From positions 1-12,644 of the forward strand of contig CAZZKG010000081.1 in NCBI GenBank assembly GCA_964654825.1: a stretch of DNA of 12,644 bases. Reading direction: 5' to 3'. Both the position numbers and the translations under genes were made by a program. Below, one piece after another: positions 6,349 to 12,644 of the stretch. Under the pieces are notes generated by a model that had not been told where the DNA came from, did no database searches, and was given only the letters and a program-made list of their open reading frames with translations. This DNA comes from CAZZKG01 sp964654825 (GTDB lineage Bacteria; Gemmatimonadota; CAZMKB01). The first letter of the stretch is position 1. The number at the start of each line of letters is the position of its first letter.

Positions 6349-6377
6349 TTGACAGAATTCCCGGTTTGTTATATAAT
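6349..6377 (+). promoter_or_regulatory. Perfect-consensus sigma70 promoter of the cytochrome gene
   Basis: TTGACA (6349-6354), a 17-bp spacer and TATAAT (6372-6377) match the consensus at all 12 positions. The start site should be near 6384, giving an unusually long leader of about 190 nt before the cytochrome start codon. Confidence 0.85.
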
Positions 6378-6383
6378 GCTGAT

Positions 6384-6571
6384 CGCGTGGCGGTTTAATT
6401 ATAAACTGCCATGCCTTCCGTGGAGAAAACCGCTGCCCGGTCCGCCGATTCCGGTCGGAGGGATAGTGCGAAGTTCCGGGCGGTTATCCGGTATGCAATT
6501 CTCCACTCCACGGAAAACGTTGTTTTTGTTAATCACTCGATGCGTAAAGACACTGCAAGGGGGAGAGACAC
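6384..6571 (+). promoter_or_regulatory. Structured 5' leader of the cytochrome gene
   Basis: Three pairings are visible. A 5' hairpin pairs GGCGGTTTA (6389-6397) with TAAACTGCC (6402-6410) around a 4-nt loop, with one G-U. A long-range 10-bp stem pairs TTCCGTGGAG (6416-6425) with CTCCACGGAA (6506-6515). Nested inside, AACC and GCCCGG (from about 6428, with a 3-nt bulge) pair with CCGGGCGGTT (about 6475-6484). The 3' arm carries a tandem CTCCA, so TGGAGAA could pair with TTCTCCA (6499-6505) as an alternative. It matches no riboswitch class I know; I looked for GEMM-I hallmarks because such cytochromes often carry them and did not see them. Start-proximal AAGGGGGAG is the ribosome binding site. 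Confidence 0.5.
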
Positions 6572-7180
6572 ATGTCCGGATTACTGCGTGTAGTACACTA
6601 CCTGCTCGCTCTGATTCTCATCGTCGGTATCACGTCAGCCGCACGCGCCTACAACCGGTACAATGACGGCTGTCAGAACTGCCACCAGGAATTCACCAAC
6701 GACTTCACTGTGAAACCCAACAACGTGTGGCCCGACAGCAAGCACAACGTTCACAGAAACCAGATGCTCGATAGCGAATGCGGTGCATGTCACCTCAACG
6801 GGGATGGGAGAAATCCCTATACCTGGCAATCGGACGGATCGAATGATCTACCGGGGTTGGGATGCATCGGATGCCACGGCAGGGATTACGGCGGCAACAT
6901 AGGGGTGAGCGGTATAGGCCTGCGTTCACACCACGAGTCGGCCGGTGTGTTTATCTGCGGAATGTGCCACGATGACCCCGCTGTGCTGTACCAGGAAAAA
7001 GTCAGTCCTGAGTATTATGGACTGCCGACGGTCAATATCAACGAGCCGTGTAACAGTGATGGATCCGAGAACTGGACTTCCGACGGACTGGCCCTCGACA
7101 ACGACGGCGATGACGTCTACGACATGGACGACAGCGACTGTAACGGGCCGCCGCATGAACGGCTCCCAGGCGTGAGGTAG
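6572..7180 (+). CDS. Exported tetraheme c-type cytochrome with Asp-rich C-terminal tail
   Basis: The protein has 202 residues with a Sec signal peptide (hydrophobic core about 9-22, likely cleavage after SAARA at 26). Four heme-binding CxxCH motifs are present: CQNCH (34-38), CGACH (70-74), CIGCH (98-102) and CGMCH (129-133). Additional His residues, for example at 58, 61, 120 and 121, could be axial ligands. It is probably periplasmic and carries electrons. The C-terminus (about 159-190) has the pattern EPCNSDGSENW...GLALDNDGDDVYDMDDSDC. That is an Asp-rich, calcium-binding-like motif bounded by Cys160 and Cys190 of the kind seen at the ends of surface proteins. The ATG has a strong purine-rich Shine-Dalgarno sequence (AAGGGGGAG). 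It is monocistronic, between its own promoter and a hairpin terminator. Confidence 0.93.
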   Translation: MSGLLRVVHYLLALILIVGITSAARAYNRYNDGCQNCHQEFTNDFTVKPNNVWPDSKHNVHRNQMLDSECGACHLNGDGRNPYTWQSDGSNDLPGLGCIGCHGRDYGGNIGVSGIGLRSHHESAGVFICGMCHDDPAVLYQEKVSPEYYGLPTVNINEPCNSDGSENWTSDGLALDNDGDDVYDMDDSDCNGPPHERLPGVR

Positions 7181-7291
7181 AGGGAGACATCAGACGCAGC
7201 CTACCTCCGGATAGGCCGGAAGGAATGTATCGATCCAGCGGGAACAGAGCTGCAGGAATATCCGGAATGTCCCCGAGTTTCTATACTGACG

Positions 7292-7328
7292 AAGGGGCCC
7301 GGTCATTATCAGGATTTCGGGCCCCTTT
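7292..7328 (+). terminator. Intrinsic terminator after the cytochrome gene
   Basis: AAGGGGCCCG (7292-7301) and CGGGCCCCTT (7318-7327) pair perfectly over 10 bp with a 16-nt loop. Only a short T-run follows (TTTC), so the U-tract is weak but the GC stem is strong. It lies about 110 bp behind the cytochrome stop codon. The stretch 7181-7291 holds nothing else recognisable. Confidence 0.7.
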
Positions 7329-7414
7329 CATCTCGAATCAAGATGTCAATATTATGACATCGAATGCCTGCCGCATACCGACTCGAACAGACACATATTC
7401 CCTGAAACCGGCTA

Positions 7415-7442
7415 TTGACCTGTTCGATCACGTGGTTAAATT
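7415..7442 (+). promoter_or_regulatory. Candidate promoter of the outer-membrane operon
   Basis: TTGACC (7415-7420), a 16-bp spacer and TAAATT (7437-7442) form a moderate sigma70-like promoter (5/6 and 4/6). It would start transcription near 7449, about 40 nt before the ATG at 7488. A small inverted repeat, TACAT-T-ATGTA, overlaps the predicted start region. The rest of 7329-7414 shows nothing I can support. Confidence 0.35.
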
Positions 7443-7487
7443 GCAATACATTATGTAATTCCTCATCACCCCCCCACGACCGGCAGG

Positions 7488-8789
7488 ATGGAACTAAAAA
7501 AAGGCCATACAGACGCGGACAGGCATCAGGGGATCTCTTCTCTCATAATCATCAGTTTTTTTCTCGTTACCATCTCATGCCTCACCGGGACCGCAATCTC
7601 ACAGGCCGGCGGGAACTCACCCCATAAAAACGGAAGCACCGAAATTTCGAGGAGTGCGACCCTCCTGTCACAGAGGAAAGCGAAAGCCGCCAGACTGAAA
7701 GCTCCCGAACAGGGAAGAGTTGAAAAGGGGCTTCTATTCATCGAGCACAAGCAGGTCATCAAGCACCTGAGATACGGCTACCGACGATTCTTCCTCACGT
7801 TCGGGGGGTTGAGTACGAGATCCGGGACGGCACTGGGTCTTCGCTACAGACACGAGGGCATACTGAGGAATTCCGATCTGTTCTGGGCCTTTACCCTGTC
7901 CACAGCTAAGTACCAGCAGTACGAGGTGGGATTCGATACAGAGCCCTTCTCTGCCGTCCCGCTCGGATTCGGCTTTCAAACGAGGTACCGCAATTTTTCC
8001 CGGGAGGAATTCTTCGGCACAGGCCCTGGGAGCTCGAAGAACAACCGGACGAATTTCAGGCTCGAGGATTTCCTCGCCCAGGGCAGGATCACCGTGCCGT
8101 TGTTCTCCTTCCTCGCTGCCGGTCTAAAAGGAGGCTGGCGGACAAGCCGCGCATCCCCCGGCTCGTCGGACAGGGTCCGTTCTCTCGAAGAGACTTTCAC
8201 CACCGGTGAAGCCGGTGGGTTCGAAGAATCAATCGAACACCGTCTCGTGGGCTTCGAGTTAAAACTCGACCTCCGGGACTCTCCGGGTAACCCGCGATCC
8301 GGAGTCAGCTTCGACTTCGATCACACATTTTACAATGACAACAATGGAGACCGTTACGATTTCCGGATGACAGAGGCCGAATTCCAGGGATACCTCCCCT
8401 TTTTCCACAAGCACAGGGTAGTCGCCATCCGCGTGCGAGCCGAGGGCGCAGATGGGACAAACGGAGGCGAGGTGCCGTTTCATCTCCTTCCGTATACCGG
8501 TGGCAGCCAGAGCATTCGAGGCTTCCGGGAGTACCGGTTCAGAGACCGGAAATCGATCATCGCGAATCTCGAGTATCGTTTCGAAGCCTTCATCGGTCTC
8601 GACGTGGCGTTTTTCGGCGACATCGGCCAGGTCCGTGGAAGCTGGGACGGATTCCGGTTATCGGATTTCGAGCGCTCGTTCGGCGGAGGTCTCAGGTTCA
8701 ACACCGCGGAGAGTGTTTTCATGAGACTCGATCTTGGTCACTCGAGGGAGGGAACGCGGTTCTACTGGAAGTTTAACAATGTCTTCTGA
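7488..8789 (+). CDS. Omp85/BamA-type outer-membrane beta-barrel protein without POTRA domain
   Basis: The protein has 433 residues. It has an N-terminal signal-like segment (hydrophobic about 17-32, ISSLIIISFFLVTISC), a basic linker (about 60-100), and then a beta-barrel of the surface antigen (D15) type. The barrel is supported by DLRDSPGNPRSG (261-272), the counterpart of the DxRD..NP..G motif. GGSQSIRGFREYRFRD (338-353) holds the conserved RGF/RGY motif of the inward-folded loop, and the chain ends in Phe (WKFNNVF). Family members insert or transport outer-membrane proteins or lipids. The POTRA domains normally used for substrate binding are absent, so its role may be transport of another kind or a partner function. 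It heads an operon: the next start lies inside its last codons (11-bp overlap). Confidence 0.9.
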   Translation: MELKKGHTDADRHQGISSLIIISFFLVTISCLTGTAISQAGGNSPHKNGSTEISRSATLLSQRKAKAARLKAPEQGRVEKGLLFIEHKQVIKHLRYGYRRFFLTFGGLSTRSGTALGLRYRHEGILRNSDLFWAFTLSTAKYQQYEVGFDTEPFSAVPLGFGFQTRYRNFSREEFFGTGPGSSKNNRTNFRLEDFLAQGRITVPLFSFLAAGLKGGWRTSRASPGSSDRVRSLEETFTTGEAGGFEESIEHRLVGFELKLDLRDSPGNPRSGVSFDFDHTFYNDNNGDRYDFRMTEAEFQGYLPFFHKHRVVAIRVRAEGADGTNGGEVPFHLLPYTGGSQSIRGFREYRFRDRKSIIANLEYRFEAFIGLDVAFFGDIGQVRGSWDGFRLSDFERSFGGGLRFNTAESVFMRLDLGHSREGTRFYWKFNNVF

Positions 8790-10515
8790 TAAAAGATTAT
8801 ACCAATTCAACAGTGTCGGTTCTCACGCGATGGATGTCGCTCAGAGAAACGTCTCCTCTCTTCTGTTCATCAAACAGGTGATCAGTGCGCTTCTCCTGAC
8901 GATCATGATGTCCCCGGTCGGATCACCGGCTGCCGAAAGTGAGTGGCCTTACTTCTACCCCGACGATCCCCTGCAGGTGGACCGGGACGACCTGGAGACA
9001 CCCGAGCCGGCCGAGGTGGAGCTGAGCCAGTACTACGATTTTATGGAAAACACCTTCCTGCACCCGGCCGGGGAAGAGGATCCGGGGGCGTTGAACATCA
9101 ACACGCTCGACGAGGTCCCGAATTCCTCATGGTTCACCAACAGACATGGAAAAAGCCACATGTCGCCGGAGGAACTCCTGAAGGGTCCGAAGACGGGATC
9201 CGGCCCCGACATGAACGGGCCTTTGACGGTGATCCGGGGCAAGGCCGAGGGAATCACACCCGGATTCGTCATCAGGGATTCACGTGGTGATGTGTATTTC
9301 ATAAAGATCGATCCGAAGGGTTTCGAGGAGATGTCGACCACGTCCGAGGCCATCTGCACGCTTTTCTTTTACGCGATAGGGTTCAACGTCCCCGAAAATT
9401 ATCTTCTCGACATTGACACAGAGAGACTCGCTGTCGGCGGGGAAGCCGGCATCAAGGACAAACTCGGGGTAAAGAGACGGATGACAGATGAGGACCTCGA
9501 GTTCATCCTCAGCAAGGCACCCGTGAGACCGGACGGGACACTACGAGTCATCGCCAGCAAGGACATCGCCGGACATTCGCTCGGTCATTTTCGCTACTAC
9601 GGTACCCGTCCCGATAACGCGAACGACATCATTCCTCACCAGCACCGCCGCGAGCTGCGCGGTCTCAGGCTTTTCGCCGCCTGGCTGAACCACGATGACG
9701 CGCGATCGATAAACTCGCTCGACGTGTACACGGAAGAAGGGTACGTAAGACATTACCTGATCGATTTCGGATCCTGCCTGGGATCAGGCAGCGTCAGGCC
9801 GCAGACATTAAGAGCGGGAAACGAGTACATGTGGGAACCGGGCCCGACGTTCAAGACCATGGGGACTCTGGGTATCTGGACAAGGCCATATCTCAGGATC
9901 CCGTATCCGGACTTCCCCTCGATCGGTAGATTCGAATCCGAAGCCTTCAGACCGGAGCTCTGGAGACCGGAATACCCGAACCCCGCTTTCGACCTCATGG
10001 ACGATCGGGACGCCTTCTGGGCAGCGAAGATCGTCATGTCCTTCACCGACGCCGAGGTGGAGAAAATTGTTCGGGCAGGGAAGTTGAGCGACCCGGAAGC
10101 GGAGGATTACATGGTGAAGACGCTCATCGCTAGACGCGACAAGATCGGAAGGTCTTACCTGAACCGGACGAACCCGCTCGATGGATTCGAGATCGACGGG
10201 AATACAATCCGCTTTTCGAATCTCTCTGTGAAGTATGGCTTCGGTCGAGCCCCTGTAGGGTACCTCATCTCCTGGTGGAAATACGATAACGAGGAGAGGA
10301 GGCCCTCCGAACGGTTGTGGGATCAAAAAACCGTTTCGGGCAACGACATCCAGCTTCCCCCGGTCCTGGACGGTCTCGAACCCGGTTCCATATCCTTTGT
10401 CGAGATCACACCCACTGATGACGCGCCTGCCGGCTGGCGGAAGCCGGTCCGCATCTTCCTCCGCCGGGGCGAAGAGAGGGTGGAGATCGTAGGAGTCATG
10501 AGGGTGACGGATTGA
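8779..10515 (+). CDS. Exported protein of uncharacterised family with kinase-like motifs
   Basis: From ATG 8779 (GGAAG upstream, 11-bp overlap with the barrel gene) this is about 578 residues. A signal-like hydrophobic stretch covers about 28-52 (ISALLLTIMM, then SPAAES); ATG 8830 would give a tighter signal peptide. The core has a beta-strand Lys, GDVYFIKIDP (Lys176), then EAICTLFFYAIGFNVPENYL. A catalytic-loop-like WLNHDDARSINSL (303-314, with Asp306 and Asn312) follows, then YLIDFGSCLGSG with Asp329. This order resembles the protein-kinase-like/HipA/PI-kinase fold. I recall close relatives in Acidobacteria-like genomes labelled only hypothetical. A C-terminal beta-rich domain begins at about 475. 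It probably acts in the periplasm or at the surface with the two flanking barrels. The kinase activity is inference; the fold could be inactive. Confidence 0.85.
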   Translation: MSSDKRLYQFNSVGSHAMDVAQRNVSSLLFIKQVISALLLTIMMSPVGSPAAESEWPYFYPDDPLQVDRDDLETPEPAEVELSQYYDFMENTFLHPAGEEDPGALNINTLDEVPNSSWFTNRHGKSHMSPEELLKGPKTGSGPDMNGPLTVIRGKAEGITPGFVIRDSRGDVYFIKIDPKGFEEMSTTSEAICTLFFYAIGFNVPENYLLDIDTERLAVGGEAGIKDKLGVKRRMTDEDLEFILSKAPVRPDGTLRVIASKDIAGHSLGHFRYYGTRPDNANDIIPHQHRRELRGLRLFAAWLNHDDARSINSLDVYTEEGYVRHYLIDFGSCLGSGSVRPQTLRAGNEYMWEPGPTFKTMGTLGIWTRPYLRIPYPDFPSIGRFESEAFRPELWRPEYPNPAFDLMDDRDAFWAAKIVMSFTDAEVEKIVRAGKLSDPEAEDYMVKTLIARRDKIGRSYLNRTNPLDGFEIDGNTIRFSNLSVKYGFGRAPVGYLISWWKYDNEERRPSERLWDQKTVSGNDIQLPPVLDGLEPGSISFVEITPTDDAPAGWRKPVRIFLRRGEERVEIVGVMRVTD

Positions 10516-10583
10516 GTGGCCAGGCTGTTCTGAATGAACCATCGCGCGGAAGAACACGGGGGCTGTGTCTGATTCTGAAAACG

Positions 10584-11900
10584 ATGCGGATCGGGAATAT
10601 CACGGGGCTGGTCCTGCTCCTACTCTTGCCCGTCGACCTGGCGGCTTCTCTCGATGAATCGGTATTCCTGCAGTATGAGAACCGCACGATTACCGGGATC
10701 CGTGTGACCGGCAACAGGATCACGAGAGAGTATATCCTGCGCCGGGAACTCGAACTCCGCCCGGGTCAAATCTTCACTCTGGCGACACTCGAGGAAGATA
10801 TCCGGCGGCTCGAAAACCTGGGGATCTTCAGCTCGATCGACGTGATAGCTCTGCCTGATGAAACGGGTGTGTCCCTGGAATTCCAGGTCCGGGAGCTGAA
10901 AGCATACATTCCCTACCTGACTCTCAAGTATACCGAGAACGACGGTTTATCGCTGGGTCCAGCCCTCTCGGTTGTAAACCTGCTCGGACGTGATATTTAC
11001 TTCTCCGCGTACCTGGTATTCGGCGGTACGAGACACCTGTACCTCAAATTCGAGGATCCCTGGATCACGGGGGACCACCTCTCTTTCGGATTTAGGGCCG
11101 CACACCTCGAACGCGATGACAACCTGAATGACTTCGGGGAAAGCAGCACGGAGTTCACTCCGCAGGTCGGCTTGTACATCGGGAGGACCGGCAGGGCGAG
11201 TGCCCGTTTTTCATTCTTCCGGATGAGGAGTGATGTGGAGGGACACACACTTTCTTCAGATAACGTGGACAACCTGTTCCGCGTCGGCGCGTCGATAAGT
11301 CTGGACACGCGGGACTCCCGGCAGAATCCGCATCGTGGATGGAAGAACCAACTGGAAGTGAGCAAAACAGGTGGTTTTCTGGGCGGGGATGGTGATTTTT
11401 TAACGACCGACATCGACATACGACGATTCCAGCCCACTTCCGACCGACAAGTTCTGGCGCTCGGGGGACTGCTGTCACTTCGAACGGGAACGGTCGGTGT
11501 ACACGTCCCTGAATACCTCCAGTACCGTATGGGCGGTGCCAACACCATCCGGGGCTATAACATCAACGAGCTGGGGAAAACGCTCTTCGGCAAGAACCAG
11601 TTGATTCTCACCGCGGAATACCGGTTCCTCCTCATGGAGCCGAAGGAGATCCCGCTCTACAAATGGCCGACACAGGTGGGAGTTCAGACGGTATTTTTCA
11701 TCGACTCCGGGATCACCTGGAACTATTCCAATGAATTCTCTACCGCAAGGGCCAGGACCGGATTCGGAGCCGGTGTGCGGCTTCTCCTGCCGCGGTTCGA
11801 CATGCTGAGACTCGACGTGGGCATCAGCACGTCGGGAGAGATCCAATTTCACTTCGGTGCAAGGTCCAATTTCGACGCCAGGCGGAACCGCCTGCGCTGA
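10584..11900 (+). CDS. Omp85 (BamA/TamA-type) outer-membrane protein with a single POTRA domain
   Basis: From ATG 10584 the protein has 438 residues and begins with a compact signal peptide (MRIGNITGLVLLLLLPVDLAAS). One POTRA domain follows (about 34-106: TITGIRVTGNRITREYILRR, then GQIFTLATLEEDIRRLENLG). The rest is an Omp85 barrel with DTRDSRQNPHRGW and GGANTIRGYNINELG. The chain ends a little past the last strand (QFHFGARSNF plus a basic tail), unlike the terminal aromatic of most barrels. BamA has five POTRAs and TamA three, so this is a reduced member of unknown substrate. TTG 10512, overlapping the preceding stop codon (TTGA) with AGGGTGA just before it, is an alternative start that would couple translation but adds a 24-residue leader. 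It is the third gene of the barrel, kinase-like, barrel operon. Confidence 0.9.
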   Translation: MRIGNITGLVLLLLLPVDLAASLDESVFLQYENRTITGIRVTGNRITREYILRRELELRPGQIFTLATLEEDIRRLENLGIFSSIDVIALPDETGVSLEFQVRELKAYIPYLTLKYTENDGLSLGPALSVVNLLGRDIYFSAYLVFGGTRHLYLKFEDPWITGDHLSFGFRAAHLERDDNLNDFGESSTEFTPQVGLYIGRTGRASARFSFFRMRSDVEGHTLSSDNVDNLFRVGASISLDTRDSRQNPHRGWKNQLEVSKTGGFLGGDGDFLTTDIDIRRFQPTSDRQVLALGGLLSLRTGTVGVHVPEYLQYRMGGANTIRGYNINELGKTLFGKNQLILTAEYRFLLMEPKEIPLYKWPTQVGVQTVFFIDSGITWNYSNEFSTARARTGFGAGVRLLLPRFDMLRLDVGISTSGEIQFHFGARSNFDARRNRLR

Positions 11901-11917
11901 TTCTGTCTGGATCTATC

Positions 11918-12514
11918 TCACTCCCTCCACTCCAGAGCTCGTCCGCTGGGACGAGGCAGGATCGGATATTCGACTCTCGGTTGATCACCCGTCAGTGTTT
12001 CCAGGAAAGCGAGGATATCAGTGACCTCACGGTCTGTGTATTCGATCCCGAGCTGCGTTTTGGCCATGATCTCTACCGCCTCACGCAAGGTGGCCGCCGA
12101 ACCGTCGTGGAAGTAGGGGGCGGTAAGGGTCACGTTTCGCCATGACTGGACACGAAACAGGTGATCATCCTCCTGCCTGCCCGTGACCGCTTTCACCCCC
12201 TCATCGGTGCCGTGATCAAAACGCATGAACGCGTTGTTGGAAAAGAGAGGCCCGACATGGCAGCCAGAGCATCCGGTCTCGTTGACTTTTACCATACCCC
12301 TTTTCGCTGCTTCAGACAGTTCGCCTTCACCCCTCACATACCTGTCGAACGGCGCATCGGGTGTGGTGAGGGTTCGCTCGAACGCTGCGACGGCCTTTGT
12401 CATATTGACATAACTCAAAGGGTTCGGATCATCAGGGAACGCAGCGGCGAAAAAATTCTCATACCCGGCTTCACGCAGGCGGTCTACAACCTCCTCTTCA
12501 CTTATGGAGGCCAT
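11918..12514 (-). CDS. Di-heme cytochrome c peroxidase (CcpA/MauG family), C-terminal part
   Basis: The readable frame from ATG 12514 has 198 residues. It contains the C-terminal heme site TGCSGCH (80-86), the preceding helix YVNMTKAVAAFERTL, and family blocks FRVQSWRNVTLTAPYFHDGS and EIMAKTQLG, closing with DILAFLETLTG. Bacterial cytochrome c peroxidases reduce H2O2 to water in the periplasm with electrons from small cytochromes, and the full protein has two hemes in about 330 residues. Here the N-terminal heme domain is outside the window or lost. The ATG is not the natural start: homologous sequence (GGPPLNPVE, FWDGRA) continues in frame upstream until a TGA. It converges on the barrel operon with 17 bp between stop codons and no visible terminator. 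The tetraheme cytochrome nearby is a possible electron source (inference). Confidence 0.9.
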   Translation of the reverse strand: MASISEEEVVDRLREAGYENFFAAAFPDDPNPLSYVNMTKAVAAFERTLTTPDAPFDRYVRGEGELSEAAKRGMVKVNETGCSGCHVGPLFSNNAFMRFDHGTDEGVKAVTGRQEDDHLFRVQSWRNVTLTAPYFHDGSAATLREAVEIMAKTQLGIEYTDREVTDILAFLETLTGDQPRVEYPILPRPSGRALEWRE

Positions 12515-12643
12515 CTCGACCGGGTTCAGGGGAGGCCCGCCGGCCTGGTCTTCGAGAAGAGGCGCTCGGCCGTCCCAGAACTGCCTGCTTCAGAACGCCG
12601 CGTTCACGCACGGCGGCGCCTTGCGCCCGGCGCGCTCGGAGGG
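12515..12643 (-). pseudogene. Upstream part of the peroxidase gene, interrupted by an in-frame TGA
   Basis: Read on the minus strand in the same frame as the peroxidase, the edge gives GRKAPPCVNAAF, then TGA (12592 to 12590), then SRQFWDGRAPLLEDQA and GGPPLNPVE running into the start Met used above. Both halves match the family pattern 'R-aPs-vNaaF---qFWDGRa--Le-QA--P--NPvEM', with no frame change. The stop codon therefore replaces a single non-conserved residue. Possible causes are a nonsense mutation, a base error near the end of the assembled sequence, or UGA recoding. The frame runs off the window. Confidence 0.7.
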
Positions 12644-12644
12644 G

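Noticed and set aside
6384..6571. GEMM-type c-di-GMP riboswitch in the cytochrome leader
   Set aside because: The conserved tetraloop-receptor and joining sequences of GEMM-I were not found; only generic stems are visible.
6235..6666. Open frames of 60-143 codons in the cytochrome leader
   Set aside because: They cross the consensus promoter and the structured leader, lack ribosome binding sites and overlap the cytochrome start. The RNA structure explains the region better.
7515..7600. Lipoprotein signal in the first Omp85 barrel (Cys31 after TIS)
   Set aside because: Position -3 is Thr, not Leu or Val, and integral barrels are not normally lipidated.
8734..8778. Upstream GTG start for the kinase-like gene
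   Set aside because: It would lengthen the overlap with the barrel gene and add a charged 15-residue stretch before the signal peptide. ATG 8779 has a suitable purine-rich site.

Overview
The window comes from a Gram-negative (diderm) bacterium. It encodes two Omp85-type outer-membrane barrels, a periplasmic multiheme cytochrome and a di-heme cytochrome c peroxidase. A class III cyclase-like protein carrying TolB-like and TPR domains, an ECF sigma factor with a Cys-containing tail, and moderately GC-rich coding sequence fit an uncultured FCB-, Zixibacteria-, Acidobacteria- or Desulfobacterota-like lineage. I cannot place it more exactly from sequence alone. No rRNA, tRNA, CRISPR array, transposase or phage gene was seen.

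Left region (1-1230). A possible partial C-terminus lies at the left edge. It is followed by a minus-strand cold-shock protein gene with an intrinsic terminator behind it. In front of that gene is an unusual leader: a good promoter, then about 70 nt, then a second intrinsic terminator just before the Shine-Dalgarno sequence. This looks like an attenuator or a small RNA. At 914-1027 there is what looks like a decayed TamB C-terminus.

Regulatory region (1039-6229, plus strand). A perfect-consensus sigma70 promoter drives an ECF sigma factor, followed by a Cys-rich single-pass small membrane protein that I add here (1959-2123). A histidine kinase follows. Its N-terminal coiled-coil segment is in another frame, so there is a frameshift, and there is no adjacent response regulator. 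A large membrane protein with its own strong promoter combines a class III cyclase homology domain, a TolB-like domain and TPR repeats. Its cyclase domain keeps the metal aspartates but has lost the Lys, Asn and Arg active-site positions, so it may be a pseudo-cyclase.

Envelope region (6230-11900, plus strand). A third near-perfect promoter and a structured leader of about 190 nt precede a four-heme c-type cytochrome. After a hairpin terminator there is a three-gene, overlapping operon. It holds an Omp85-type barrel with no POTRA domain, an exported protein of about 579 residues that belongs to a family I know only as uncharacterised, and a second Omp85 protein with one POTRA domain. The exported protein has kinase-like landmarks: a Lys in a beta strand, a catalytic-loop-like NHDD...N and an IDFG motif. 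This barrel, putative secreted kinase, barrel operon is the best candidate for an undescribed system.

Right edge (11918-12644, minus strand). A cytochrome c peroxidase converges on the operon with only 17 bp between stop codons. Its reading frame continues upstream to the window edge but is broken by an in-frame TGA.
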